A DNA stretch of 64,000 nucleotides, taken from Clostridiales bacterium. Lineage in GTDB: Bacteria > Bacillota > Clostridia > Christensenellales > UBA1242. Both the position numbers and the translations under genes were made by a program. The notes below the pieces were generated by a model that did not search any database, was not told the DNA's origin, and saw only the letters and a list, made by a program, of their open reading frames with translations. Shown in pieces: positions 17,038-26,117 of this stretch (position 1 is its first letter; each line of letters starts with the position of its first letter). The stretch is taken from contig CAKJZJ010000002.1 of the NCBI GenBank assembly GCA_918292005.1, positions 28,423-92,422 on the forward strand. Reading direction: 5' to 3'.

Positions 17038-17595
17038 CTAATCGCACAATTCGTACGTAAAATCAATACTAGCGTAATAATTCTCAAAATCAAACTTGGT
17101 TAAAATCGTGACAATTTCTCTAACGTCCACACCTAGTGCAGGACAATAATTTGTCTTTACTCCATAGTCCCTACCACCTATTCGGGATTGCATACGCCTC
17201 GACCTATCATTAAAGTCATAATAACCATTAATAAGTGCATCAGCACCCATGTAATCAAAGGCAAATTTAGCTCTAGCAGTCCATATCTCAGTACCATAAC
17301 CTAAACCCCAAAAATCTTTGGATATCCAGATGCCACCATGATATTCACCATCATCATTGATAGAAATACTAGTACCACCAATTATAGTACCATCAATAGT
17401 AGTAACAGCGAAATGATAATCACCACTAGTATGAGTACCATGCTTTTCTATAAATGCTTCACCATCTGCCCTAGTGTATGGAAAAGGCGTAGTAAGATTT
17501 TTGGCCACATCATATTCATTGAGACCATGCATTATTGCATCTATATCACTTTTTCTCCATTCACGCAAGACAAGTCTTTTTGTTTTTATTATCAT
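17038..17595 (-). CDS. GNAT-family N-acetyltransferase
   Basis: 185 residues of the RimJ/RimL-type GNAT group: N-terminal TKRLVLREWRKSDIDAI and the acetyl-CoA loop SKDFWGLGYGTEIW, a good match to Q/R-x2-G-x-G/A. Substrate unknown; such enzymes acetylate ribosomal protein N-termini, amino acids, polyamines or antibiotics. The C-terminal third is unusual for the family. AAGG site before the ATG, three bases after the upstream GNAT gene, so the two are one operon. Confidence 0.85.
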   Translation of the reverse strand: MIIKTKRLVLREWRKSDIDAIMHGLNEYDVAKNLTTPFPYTRADGEAFIEKHGTHTSGDYHFAVTTIDGTIIGGTSISINDDGEYHGGIWISKDFWGLGYGTEIWTARAKFAFDYMGADALINGYYDFNDRSRRMQSRIGGRDYGVKTNYCPALGVDVREIVTILTKFDFENYYASIDFTYELCD

Positions 17596-17598
17596 ATT

Positions 17599-18198
17599 CT
17601 ATACCTTCTTTTTTTCAAGCAACCATTCATCTCTAGTCTTTGCTCGCACAATCATTTTGGTACAATCGGTATTATACCATGGCTTATCCCTATCGTATGC
17701 GCCGACCATTTTCATATTGTTCTTTTCTTGAATTCTTTTACTACCAATATTTGCTTCATAATGTAGTGTCATGACAATATCTGCATACAATTTGTCAAAA
17801 ACATAATCAATCATGACAGCTAGCGACTCTGTACCAATGCCCACACCCCAATATTTTCTACCAATAGTTATACCTAATTCATATACCGACTTGCCACTAT
17901 TTATCATATCTAGACCGAATGTATTTTTATCATCTTTTACTCTCTCATTGATATGTACCACACCAATAGTGCCTATGACCTTACCGGCCTTCTTATCTAC
18001 CAATACATATATCTTTTCTACATTGTTAGGATCCAACCATTTCTCCATTACTTTCTTGGTATCTTCTATAGTAGTATGTGGTGGCCAGCCTGCACGTGGA
18101 CCAGTGTCGGCATCTTGCGCATACTCAAATATATCATCTGCATCTTCTGCACTGACATTCCTAATTAACAATCTTTCAGTCTCCAATATCATTTTCAC
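17599..18198 (-). CDS. GNAT-family N-acetyltransferase
   Basis: 199 residues, RimJ/RimL-type: N-terminal LETERLLIRNVSAEDADDIFEYAQD, acetyl-CoA loop GRKYWGVGIGTESL, and YEANIGSKRIQEKNNMKMVG, the SxxxxEK region of the family. Substrate unknown. GAGGG lies before the ATG. It sits between a CAT-like gene and a second GNAT gene; the three acyltransferases probably share a transcript and may modify related small molecules or proteins. Confidence 0.88.
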   Translation of the reverse strand: MKMILETERLLIRNVSAEDADDIFEYAQDADTGPRAGWPPHTTIEDTKKVMEKWLDPNNVEKIYVLVDKKAGKVIGTIGVVHINERVKDDKNTFGLDMINSGKSVYELGITIGRKYWGVGIGTESLAVMIDYVFDKLYADIVMTLHYEANIGSKRIQEKNNMKMVGAYDRDKPWYNTDCTKMIVRAKTRDEWLLEKKKV

Positions 18199-18211
18199 AC
18201 CCTCACATGTA

Positions 18212-18841
18212 TTATTGATTTATTTCAAATGCATCTATCTTTTTTTGCAATTCATTGAAAAATTTACCTGCACCCAGACCATCTAAAAGTGCATGATGAA
18301 ATCTAAGTGTGATATTTAGTTTTACCCGTTCTCCATCTCGAATATATTTCCCCCACATCATGAAGTGATCCCAAAATGAATCAGACAAACCTAGTGAAAA
18401 TGATTCAAATGGATAATTAATAACAGCAGATGTTGCTATTAATGCTCCATTATCCACCGAGTAGTGTTTACATTCCCTAATACACATCTCATTATTATCT
18501 CTATAGACTTTTTCAAATTCTGCAAATGTATCACAATATTTATAATCTACATAATAATGATTACCGTCAGCCCCTATTACAACTGCATTGGTCTTTACAT
18601 TATTATAGTAGTACAATTCTTTATCTTGACCGATGGAATAATGCATCTCGTCTATATCCTGACCAGCACGAGATATACAATAACACAACATTGCATTTAA
18701 ACTATGCTCCGATTTGTATTTGCACAAATTGGTTATATCGAAACATCCAGTTACACACACACTAGGATTTGTTTCTTGCATAAACCTTTCAAACATATTC
18801 TTGAATTTGTATTTCTCTAAATCTACTTTTACTTTATTCAT
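18212..18841 (-). CDS. Chloramphenicol acetyltransferase-like protein (type A CAT fold)
   Basis: 209 residues, about the CAT trimer subunit length. The catalytic signature is present as RFHHALLDGLGAGKFFNEL near the C-terminus (HHxxxDG with the catalytic His), and PFESFSLGLSDSFWDHFMMWGKY matches the PWxSFT-type region. Whether it acts on chloramphenicol cannot be told; many intestinal Clostridia carry housekeeping CAT-like proteins. AAGGG site before the ATG. First gene of an apparent three-acetyltransferase operon. Confidence 0.85.
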   Translation of the reverse strand: MNKVKVDLEKYKFKNMFERFMQETNPSVCVTGCFDITNLCKYKSEHSLNAMLCYCISRAGQDIDEMHYSIGQDKELYYYNNVKTNAVVIGADGNHYYVDYKYCDTFAEFEKVYRDNNEMCIRECKHYSVDNGALIATSAVINYPFESFSLGLSDSFWDHFMMWGKYIRDGERVKLNITLRFHHALLDGLGAGKFFNELQKKIDAFEINQ

Positions 18842-18916
18842 TGCAATACCCTTAATATAATATTTGCATTATTATAACATAAAGATATATAAACACCACC
18901 TAAATTCTATGAATAA

Positions 18917-18945
18917 TAAAAAAAGGTAGAGATAATCCCTACCTT
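18917..18945 (-). terminator. Terminator of the gene at 18944
   Basis: AAGGTAG/CTACCTT stem followed by seven T on minus. Confidence 0.85.
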
Positions 18946-19585
18946 ACAATATTGTTTCTTCTGTAGTATTTGTATTGCATGTATAGTCTTTCACATTCGC
19001 ATTCAAAGTCAAATAATCATGTGGGCATTGAATAATATTTCCTGCCAAATCATAGTATGTGCACAAATCCCTATCAGCAAATATCTTCACGCAATATGGC
19101 ATCCTAGAAGATAAATAACCATTGATGGCACCCTGCAAATAATTATTATCCACATCATGTGTAATAAAACTTACTTCAATCGGTCTAATGTTTTTATGGA
19201 ATGACTGGATATCATCAATGATAAAATCACTAAACAATCCACTCATATCTCCCCTAGTGAGTGCCAAATATGCATTAAATGCCCTGGCATATTCTTTTTC
19301 AAATTTAGGTTCATTTTTAAACAACTCAATAAGAACTCTATCCATTACATACTCTTGGGCTACTAATTGCTTTTGAATACGAAGCTCGCATTTGTCTAAA
19401 AGCTTAGATAATATCTCAATATCTGACGAGTCTATATTCACACAACATGACTTGACATCGCCCGTGGTATTCAAATACTTTCTTGCCAGTTTTAAAAAAT
19501 CATTAGAACAATCTGTAAAAACAAAATTATCCTTAATTCTGCCCGGTATTAAATAATTCTCTACAAAATAATCATCAATTTTCAT
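18944..19585 (-). CDS. Hypothetical protein, probably leaderless mRNA
   Basis: 213 residues, soluble, no recognised domain. Cys-containing (CSNDF, CCVN, CELR, CPHDY), mixed alpha/beta. The ATG is preceded by six bases and a TATAAT with TTTACA 17 bp further up, leaving no room for a ribosome site. Own terminator, so monocistronic. Function unknown. Confidence 0.7.
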   Translation of the reverse strand: MKIDDYFVENYLIPGRIKDNFVFTDCSNDFLKLARKYLNTTGDVKSCCVNIDSSDIEILSKLLDKCELRIQKQLVAQEYVMDRVLIELFKNEPKFEKEYARAFNAYLALTRGDMSGLFSDFIIDDIQSFHKNIRPIEVSFITHDVDNNYLQGAINGYLSSRMPYCVKIFADRDLCTYYDLAGNIIQCPHDYLTLNANVKDYTCNTNTTEETIL

Positions 19586-19591
19586 ATCTGA

Positions 19592-19620
19592 ATTATAACA
19601 TAGGTTCTATCACTTGTAAA
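19592..19620 (-). promoter_or_regulatory. Promoter at the start codon (leaderless candidate)
   Basis: TTTACA (19615-19620), 17 bp, TATAAT (19592-19597), six bases, ATG at 19585. Confidence 0.75.
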
Positions 19621-19635
19621 TACCCAAATCTATAT

Positions 19636-20394
19636 CTATTTTACGAGTCTGAATGCATACAAACGCCTGTCTAATTTTATACCTTTTTCGGTTGAATAAT
19701 CTGCTATGTAATGGTCTAGTATTTTCTCGTCTTCATCTTCATCGAAATAATCAAGTATTGGTGTCCTTGTCAAAAGATATTTTAATTGCTCCCTATTGGG
19801 ATAATACTCTACAAATCCAAAATTCTTTAGAACAATATCCGAAAAACCTAGGTCTACACATTGGTCAACAATTTCTTTTTTAAGTGGCTTGCCACCCTTA
19901 ATAGTCTCCCAACCTTGACCACGACCAAAGTACTCCTTTAATTGTACACAATCTAAATAGTCTATGTCTTCGGATATAAACACACCACCTTTTTTTAGTA
20001 CTCTATACACCTCGCTCATATTAGCACCACAGTGTCTTGAAACTACCAGGTCGAAGTATTCATCTGGGTAGTCCAGATGTCCATCTCCATCACCCAGTTT
20101 TACTTCAAATTTTTCCTGATCATTGGCATCTAACCATTTTTTCTTGTTATTTTCCACCCTTTTGAGCATTTCTGGCTCTATGTCTATCATGACAATGTGT
20201 CTAGCATTGCCAAAATATTTTAATGCTTTTTCTCCACTACCACAGCCTATGTCTAGCATAATTGTTGTTGGCTTTATTGCCTTTACCACTTCTCCATAGT
20301 AATAATAATCCGATGAATACTCTACCAATGGACTTATGGCATCAAAACACCAGCCTTGTTCTTTTGCTACATCTTTGTAATTGAATTTTATCAT
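19636..20394 (-). CDS. SAM-dependent class I methyltransferase
   Basis: 252 residues from the ATG at 20394, where AAGGAG is well placed; an upstream extension of 20 codons lacks support. Motif I is MLDIGCGSGEKAL (about residue 48), motif II VMIDIEPEM, then DLVVSRHCGANMSEVYRVLKKGGVF (motifs IV-V) as in UbiE/Methyltransf_11 proteins. Substrate unknown. Single gene between unrelated accessory genes. Confidence 0.85.
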   Translation of the reverse strand: MIKFNYKDVAKEQGWCFDAISPLVEYSSDYYYYGEVVKAIKPTTIMLDIGCGSGEKALKYFGNARHIVMIDIEPEMLKRVENNKKKWLDANDQEKFEVKLGDGDGHLDYPDEYFDLVVSRHCGANMSEVYRVLKKGGVFISEDIDYLDCVQLKEYFGRGQGWETIKGGKPLKKEIVDQCVDLGFSDIVLKNFGFVEYYPNREQLKYLLTRTPILDYFDEDEDEKILDHYIADYSTEKGIKLDRRLYAFRLVK

Positions 20395-20637
20395 AATTTT
20401 TCTCCTTGTAATATATAATACTTTTTGGTTGAAAATAAAAAACCTCCTTTTCATTAAACAGCAAAAAACTCAACCACGTTTGTATTGCGTGTCATATTTT
20501 TTGCCATTCATAAAGAAGATTTTAACCTAGTCTTTATTATTATTCTTACAAGCACATCGCGAATGGACGAATTGAAATGCTATACCTTTATTATATAAAA
20601 AATAGAATAATTGTCAAGCACAAAATCTAAATAGGCA

Positions 20638-21408
20638 TTACAATAATCTCTTAAACTCTTCTGCCAAAGCATGAGAATTGCATGCAATAGTAACCTTGGT
20701 ATCTCCAAATTTGCTCTCTATTATCTCGGCACCCGCCACCTGACATATATATTTACCTGGAGTAATATCCCAGACATTATTAGTTATCAATACATATGCC
20801 TGTATTTTATTACTAGCAACGAATGAAAACTCAAATCCAGCCGAACCAAATACTTTGATACGCATTACCTTGGGTGCCAATCCACAGATAATACTATTCT
20901 GATATTTAAATTTATCTGCATCGGCAAATATATCACAGAAATTCACAATACTATCTTGTACTGGAACACTATCATTAATAGTGGTCTTTTTACCATTAAC
21001 ATATAGACCATCAGCACTTGCCTCATACAATTCACCTATAGTGGGACAGTATATCACTGCCAATTGACACTCTCCGTCCACAACAAATGCCGTCTGTATG
21101 CACCACATAGGTATATCTCTGGAGAAATCTACTGTACCATCAATAGGATCTATTACCCAACATCTACCTACGCACTCTTTATTTGGATTATTCTCTTCAC
21201 TGACGATATTATCATTAGGATAGTGTTTTTTAATCTCCTGTATGAGATATTGCTCTACAGCCAAATCACAATTTGTTACGAAATCTCCACCATAATTTTT
21301 GGAATATTTCCTATCCACCATCTTGGGAGTATTCTTTATATATTTATCATAAGCATTTATCACTACACCTTTTAAAAACTTCAATTCATCTGGATATTTA
21401 TTTTCCAT
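20638..21408 (-). CDS. Inositol monophosphatase-family phosphatase
   Basis: 256 residues. Metal-dependent sugar-phosphate phosphatase: SEENNP (metal Glu), WVIDPIDGTVDFSRDIP (the DPIDGT motif), and a C-terminal WDITPGKYICQVAG matching the WDxAAG motif with Thr-Pro replacing Ala-Ala. Substrates could be inositol phosphate, fructose-1,6-bisphosphate or PAP. AAGGAG before the ATG; single gene. The 20395-20637 gap upstream shows only AT-rich DNA and a 13-codon frame without a ribosome site. Confidence 0.88.
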   Translation of the reverse strand: MENKYPDELKFLKGVVINAYDKYIKNTPKMVDRKYSKNYGGDFVTNCDLAVEQYLIQEIKKHYPNDNIVSEENNPNKECVGRCWVIDPIDGTVDFSRDIPMWCIQTAFVVDGECQLAVIYCPTIGELYEASADGLYVNGKKTTINDSVPVQDSIVNFCDIFADADKFKYQNSIICGLAPKVMRIKVFGSAGFEFSFVASNKIQAYVLITNNVWDITPGKYICQVAGAEIIESKFGDTKVTIACNSHALAEEFKRLL

Positions 21409-21532
21409 TAGCTATCTCCTTATTCAGTATACAATGCTCATTATAACAGAGATTTTATTTTTCTCTTATCAATTTTATAAAACTTTCAAAAAAAGCAGTG
21501 CTATCATAGATTATCAATTTTGAAACTTGCAA

Positions 21533-21564
21533 AAAATAAAAGATTAGAGAAATTTCTCTAATCT
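21533..21564 (-). terminator. Terminator overlapping the nuclease gene stop
   Basis: GATTAGAGA/TCTCTAATC stem whose first arm includes the stop codon, then CTTTTATTTTTT on minus. Confidence 0.8.
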
Positions 21565-23207
21565 TTTTTATATCTCCAGTGATAACCTCCAGCAGTTTTT
21601 GATTTACCATTACAGCATGCTGATATAGAACCACCAGTTGTATTTATTGATTGTGCAGCTTCTTTTATACAATTATAAATTTCCCCAGTATCTAAATTGA
21701 TAACTTTTTTATAATGTGATGCAATTGTTATTTGTCTTGCACATTTCGGACAATTTTTTCCTTCTGTTCTATGACTTACAGCAGTTTTCCATTCATTTCC
21801 ACATTTACTGCATTTCCACCAGTATATTTTATTAGACATAGGTCTAATCTGTGATGGTTTAATATCTCCATTTTTTTCATAATTCCATTCTTTTGCAATG
21901 TTTGGGTATAGTGTTTGTAAATCATTTTCTCCAGTTAAAACCTTTTGTCCTGCACAATAAGGACAACCACATTTCATATTACCAGTTCTTGATGATATTG
22001 TTGCTTGCCACTCATGACCCTTTTTACATTTCCACCATACTTTTTTATCACTACCAATTGAAAGTAATTCTGGATTTAATCCTTTATTTTGTTTATAATT
22101 CCATTCATTTATCAAATCATTATTGGCTACATTTCTTTCTTTTGGAATAGTCAAAGTTTTATTAAGAATAATTGAATAATCATCTTCAATATTAGGTTCA
22201 GTATTTAATTTTGTATTGTATCTATTATTTATAAATTCAAATGTCTTTTTAATAATTTCTTTTAATTGTAAAATTGGATCTTTATCTATTTCTACTTTAA
22301 TGGTATCAATTTCTGTTTTATATTCTGGACAACCTTCTTCACGAATACGAATAAGCTGTAGATTATTTATTAAGCATAAATTATCTTTTTTTAAATCTCT
22401 TTGAGTGTTCTTATGCCATTGTCTACCATCATATTCAATGCCTAAATTTAATTCAGGTATATAAATATCTATTTCCATTTTATTAAGCCAATTAAAATGT
22501 TTGCTTTCTTCAATTTGATAATGCTGTGATAGATAATAAGCTAATGTTTTTTCACGAATTGAAGTTTTTAATTCATTTTTACAATAAGGACATTCTGTTT
22601 TCTGATATCCAGCTCGTGATGCAATAGTTGCTTGCCATTCGTGTCCTTTTTTACATATCCACCATACTTTTTTATTTACCCCATAGGTTAATTGTTGAGG
22701 AGTAATAGTATTTTTAGAGTAGTTCCATTCTTTTAAAAGTTCTGGGTTAGTTGTTGTTAAATCATTTACTCCAACAATTATCTTTTGATTAGCACATACA
22801 GGACAAATAATTTCACCTTTTACCACATGGTCAATTCTTGCTTCAAAAATATGCCTTTTGTCTTTATCACAAATCCACCATACCTTTTTGTTACTATGTG
22901 CAAAAACTTCATTCGGTTTTAAATCATTTAATTCATAATTCCATTTTTTTGAAATTGCAGGATAAACTGTTTGTAAATCATTTTTACCATCAATTAAGAC
23001 TTTATTTGCACAACATGGGCAATTTTGTCCTTTATTTCTATTATTACATATACTTTCCCATTCATATTTACATTTATGACATTTCCACCATACTTTTCGA
23101 TTACTACCACAGGTTAATTTATCTGGAAAAAGACCAAGAGAGCTATTTTTCTCCCAATTCCATTCTTTCATTAAATCTTTGTTATTTATTACATAATCTT
23201 TAGTCAT
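21558..23207 (-). CDS. Zinc-ribbon repeat / PD-(D/E)XK-like nuclease / NUMOD1-like fusion
   Basis: 549 residues from the ATG at 23207 (MTKDYV); a frame start nine codons upstream lies inside the -10 region. Five repeats of about 60 residues, each with NDL-x-EWN, KVWWxC and a CPxC pair (three before and two after the centre), are treble-clef zinc ribbons of the DUF4379 type. Between them (about 210-295) lies EIDIYIPELNLGIEYDG-x3-H followed by a conserved LIRIREEG strand: the D-x(n)-ExD pattern of Vsr/DUF559-like endonucleases. The last 45 residues (VINLDTGEIYNCIKEAAQ to GGYHWRY) match the NUMOD1 DNA-binding module of homing endonucleases. Likely a selfish or defence nuclease. Confidence 0.85.
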   Translation of the reverse strand: MTKDYVINNKDLMKEWNWEKNSSLGLFPDKLTCGSNRKVWWKCHKCKYEWESICNNRNKGQNCPCCANKVLIDGKNDLQTVYPAISKKWNYELNDLKPNEVFAHSNKKVWWICDKDKRHIFEARIDHVVKGEIICPVCANQKIIVGVNDLTTTNPELLKEWNYSKNTITPQQLTYGVNKKVWWICKKGHEWQATIASRAGYQKTECPYCKNELKTSIREKTLAYYLSQHYQIEESKHFNWLNKMEIDIYIPELNLGIEYDGRQWHKNTQRDLKKDNLCLINNLQLIRIREEGCPEYKTEIDTIKVEIDKDPILQLKEIIKKTFEFINNRYNTKLNTEPNIEDDYSIILNKTLTIPKERNVANNDLINEWNYKQNKGLNPELLSIGSDKKVWWKCKKGHEWQATISSRTGNMKCGCPYCAGQKVLTGENDLQTLYPNIAKEWNYEKNGDIKPSQIRPMSNKIYWWKCSKCGNEWKTAVSHRTEGKNCPKCARQITIASHYKKVINLDTGEIYNCIKEAAQSINTTGGSISACCNGKSKTAGGYHWRYKKD

Positions 23208-23213
23208 ACGTGT

Positions 23214-23219
23214 ATTATA
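23214..23219 (-). promoter_or_regulatory. Extended -10 element six bases before the ATG (leaderless candidate)
   Basis: TGTTATAAT on minus (TG-N plus TATAAT), six bases before the ATG at 23207; no good -35. Confidence 0.55.
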
Positions 23220-23277
23220 ACATAAAAATAACAAAAAGTCTTGATTTGATTATATTTTTATGATGGCATTTAAACGT

Positions 23278-23392
23278 GTGCTTGTCTTGATACAAGTCGT
23301 TGTCGCTTCGCTCCAACGAAGACAAGCACAACAATACACTAAGTTAGAAGAAAGAGTGTGTGCTGGCAGAGCAAATGCACGACACTCTTTCT
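23278..23392. other. Two long intergenic hairpins of unknown role
   Basis: First hairpin 23278-23329: GTGCTTGTCTT/AAGACAAGCAC arms with an inner TCGTTG/CAACGA stem. Second, 23349-23392: AGAAAGAGTGT/ACACTCTTTCT arms with an inner GTGC/GCAC, followed on plus by CTCTTTTTT. They fill the gap 23220-23538, which has no coding signal. They could form a plus-strand small RNA ending in a terminator, or mark a former mobile element. No clear promoter seen. Confidence 0.5.
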
Positions 23393-23538
23393 CTCTTTTT
23401 TCTCCTTGTTTTTAGTGTAAACGAATATTATTTGTAGTCAAGGTTAAAATGTATGTCTTGTAATTGTAAATATTAAGATAACAACGACAACCTATGACAA
23501 CGGCATAATATCCGTTTTGTTGGCTAGTTAAGAGAGAA

Positions 23539-23574
23539 TAAAAAAACACTCTAACTTTTTCAAGTTAAAGTGTT
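23539..23574 (-). terminator. Terminator of the HD-domain gene
   Basis: AACACT-x2-AACT/AGTT-x2-AGTGTT stem followed by seven T on minus. Confidence 0.8.
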
Positions 23575-23622
23575 GATTATTTGGCTAGTTTCAAAAGTCA
23601 ATGACTATGCACTGCTTTTATT

Positions 23623-25290
23623 CTACATTTCATTCCAGAAATTTTCATGCTTTAACTCAATTATTCTACGAGCAATATCCCCTGGTTTTTTAAAGGTCTG
23701 ACTAAATCTCTCATTACCATTCCTATAGTAGTCACCAGTATCGTGGTCACGAGTGATAGCATACGTAGAATATGCCCCACCATCGCATGCAAACATTACT
23801 TCTCCCATACACATGATTCCACGAATTTCATCAGGGGTAGGCATTCTATTTAGGTGTAGTGCTAGTTCCTCGACAATACGATCGCGCCATGCTTGTATCT
23901 CTGGTTTTTTATTTTGCAATTTATTCAAATGTGCCTTAGATGCCAATTCTAGATTCTCTGTAATTAAGAAATCTATTAGCCACTGGGCTGACTCTTTACC
24001 AATACCTATTTTAGGATAAATAACTTTGTGACAGGTCTCCATAGTATATGCATCTTCTTTATCCTTAGTACATGCAGATTTTTTACGTGCAATACCTTTA
24101 CCTATATCATGGATTAATAGCAGAAATCTTAACATTTTAGCCACATTTGGTGTAATTTTATGACTATAACCATCTTCAAATATTCTTAATGCCGTCTCGG
24201 TATGTTCTCCTACAGTGAAGCCTTCCCATACTCCTGCACTCATATCTAGATATTTCTGAATTCCCAGATGGGAGCTAGCAGCCTTCACAAATTCTTGTGG
24301 ATCATCTATGCTCAATATATCATTCTGAAATTCTTTATCCGGAATTCTATTATCAAATATCCTATCAACAGCATCATAATTCCTATGCATCTTTTCTCTG
24401 CTTTCTCTCACATAATCTACTGTATTTACTTTATCTAGATCAAAGATAAGAAAATTTACTAGTGTATCATTGAGAGTAGCAGAATCCACCATCGTTCTAT
24501 TACCAATTATATTGTTTTTCCTACACCATGCAAATAGTACTTGTGGATTAATATTATAGCTCCTACCATTATACTGAATGCTAGTCTCATTGTCGTACAT
24601 TACAGCATTCATTAGTTTAGCAGGATTTAAATATTTCAGGAATGTCTTGGTATTGAATGCTTCACAGAAAGCCCTAACATAATCGTTTACCTCATCCCGA
24701 TTTACACTAGGCATTCTCCTAGATGTTTCTCTAGATATTAGATCAATATCTTCATTAGACAGTGGCAAATGAATCTCATTCTTTTTACCCTTTTCCTGCA
24801 TTACACCCCTAGCCGTTTTCATGATAAGTCTATCTTTAAAATCAGCAGGCATAAGTTCGGTAACACTTACATTGCCTAGGGTTTTTATGGATTCTCTAAA
24901 TAGTATTTGTTTGCTTTCTTCGAGAGCATCCACATAGAATGCCGTTCTCATAAAATACAAATCTTCACTATCATCTAATGGCACAATTCTATGCACCTGA
25001 ATAGTAGATTTGGTAATAACACGATTAGGATAATTCCTACGATTCCTTCCATCTCTAGCTTCGGCAAAACGTCTAGCCACACCATATTCCCCAGTATTCA
25101 GTGCAGCTACATGGTTTACATTACGATTACCAGTAGAATTACCCGAATTATTAAACCTAGGATTAACATGCCAAACAGCATTAGTATCAGGATCGGTAAA
25201 AGCAGATCTACCATGAAATAATTGTAGATCTCTCATAGGAATTAGAAATCCTAATTGTACTAGATTTTGTATTGCTTCTTCTCTAGTCAT
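23623..25290 (-). CDS. Large protein with C-terminal HD domain and HGR-type N-terminus
   Basis: 555 residues from the ATG at 25290. The longer frame begins at 25350 inside the -35 element, so it is rejected; ATGs at 25305 and 25299 are alternatives. The C-terminal third has an HD phosphohydrolase core: HTETALRIFEDG, then LLLIHDIGKG and later His/Asp residues. Residues about 20-105 (LQLFHGRSAFTD, then LNTGEYGVARRFAEARDG and TIQVHRI) resemble an ADP-ribosyltransferase or RNA 2'-phosphotransferase-like fold with an initial H-G, but this is tentative. The middle is helical and unknown. Single gene with own promoter and terminator. Confidence 0.7.
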   Translation of the reverse strand: MTREEAIQNLVQLGFLIPMRDLQLFHGRSAFTDPDTNAVWHVNPRFNNSGNSTGNRNVNHVAALNTGEYGVARRFAEARDGRNRRNYPNRVITKSTIQVHRIVPLDDSEDLYFMRTAFYVDALEESKQILFRESIKTLGNVSVTELMPADFKDRLIMKTARGVMQEKGKKNEIHLPLSNEDIDLISRETSRRMPSVNRDEVNDYVRAFCEAFNTKTFLKYLNPAKLMNAVMYDNETSIQYNGRSYNINPQVLFAWCRKNNIIGNRTMVDSATLNDTLVNFLIFDLDKVNTVDYVRESREKMHRNYDAVDRIFDNRIPDKEFQNDILSIDDPQEFVKAASSHLGIQKYLDMSAGVWEGFTVGEHTETALRIFEDGYSHKITPNVAKMLRFLLLIHDIGKGIARKKSACTKDKEDAYTMETCHKVIYPKIGIGKESAQWLIDFLITENLELASKAHLNKLQNKKPEIQAWRDRIVEELALHLNRMPTPDEIRGIMCMGEVMFACDGGAYSTYAITRDHDTGDYYRNGNERFSQTFKKPGDIARRIIELKHENFWNEM

Positions 25291-25321
25291 ATTTTCCATC
25301 ACCATATTTCTTATTATATGT

Positions 25322-25350
25322 ATAATATCACAAATATGCAATTTTGTCAA
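25322..25350 (-). promoter_or_regulatory. Promoter of the HD-domain gene
   Basis: TTGACA (25345-25350), 17 bp, TATTAT (25322-25327) on minus; decides against the upstream start codon. Confidence 0.8.
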
Positions 25351-25399
25351 TATTTATGGGGCTATTTTCACACTTTGCATATCATTAGTTTTGCAAAAA

Positions 25400-25428
25400 C
25401 AAAAAAGCAGGACGACAGCCTGTTTTTC
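25400..25428 (-). terminator. Terminator of the gene at 25467
   Basis: CAGG/CCTG-centred hairpin followed by CTTTTTTG on minus. Confidence 0.65.
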
Positions 25429-25466
25429 AAATATTCAATAAAAACTTTTTATCATATATACCAATA

Positions 25467-25988
25467 TTACATCACGTCATCGTCATGTTCCATATTGTAC
25501 TGCACATGCCCTAGCATATCATTTAGAGTCTCGGCGAATAGATTTGAAATAGATTGGTAAGGCTCTGTATATCCATCTGGGCCACCCATACTAATATACC
25601 TATCTCCAAATGACTTCTTTTGAGCGGGAAAAAATCTAATACGGACACTATCTTTATCCATGGTGGCTATGTAACCAGCATTTTCTGAAAATGGTCTATC
25701 CCACGACCTAGCCATATGATGCCAAGTAAAAGTATTACCATCTATAAAACTTCCACCTACCATATCATTGGCTTTCACTATTCGCCCTGCAAATTTAGAT
25801 AGTATTTTATATAGAGATGGATTCTCCGTCTTCAAAAACACAAATTCTTGATTATCTCTAGGTGACACAATCACTTCATGAGAGAACCAAAAACATTCCA
25901 ATTCGTGTTTATTTGAATCTCTCAGTACTATATGGTCCGACTCAATATCGCTATTAATTTTTTCTTTATAAATATTTTTGATTTCCAT
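25467..25988 (-). CDS. Hypothetical protein, probably leaderless mRNA
   Basis: 173 residues, soluble, no signal peptide, no family recognised. Contains WHHMARSWDRPF and a very acidic C-terminus (MEHDDDVM). Promoter TTGACA-N16-TAAAAT ends seven bases before the ATG, with an extended TG element, so no ribosome site can exist. Divergent from the mgtC gene. Confidence 0.7.
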   Translation of the reverse strand: MEIKNIYKEKINSDIESDHIVLRDSNKHELECFWFSHEVIVSPRDNQEFVFLKTENPSLYKILSKFAGRIVKANDMVGGSFIDGNTFTWHHMARSWDRPFSENAGYIATMDKDSVRIRFFPAQKKSFGDRYISMGGPDGYTEPYQSISNLFAETLNDMLGHVQYNMEHDDDVM

Positions 25989-25995
25989 ATTTTAT

Positions 25996-26023
25996 ATTTT
26001 AACACATTTGTAGCATTTGTCAA
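25996..26023 (-). promoter_or_regulatory. Promoter at the start codon (leaderless candidate)
   Basis: TTGACA (26018-26023), 16 bp, TAAAAT (25996-26001), seven bases to the ATG. Confidence 0.65.
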
Positions 26024-26117
26024 TTTGACTTCAACCAATTTAAGATATGTAATTAATAAATACAATTTGTTGCTTTCTATAAAAAAATAGGTTATTATTA
26101 TAAAAAAGGATATCGTT

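Noticed and set aside
20470-20511. 13-codon frame MNGKKYDTQYKRG, resembling a transposase start
   Set aside because: No ribosome site, no continuation in any frame, too short to assign.
23349-23390. GTG-started 13-codon minus frame rich in Cys/Ser within the second hairpin
   Set aside because: SD-like AAGGAG is too far from the GTG and the sequence is fully explained by the hairpin.
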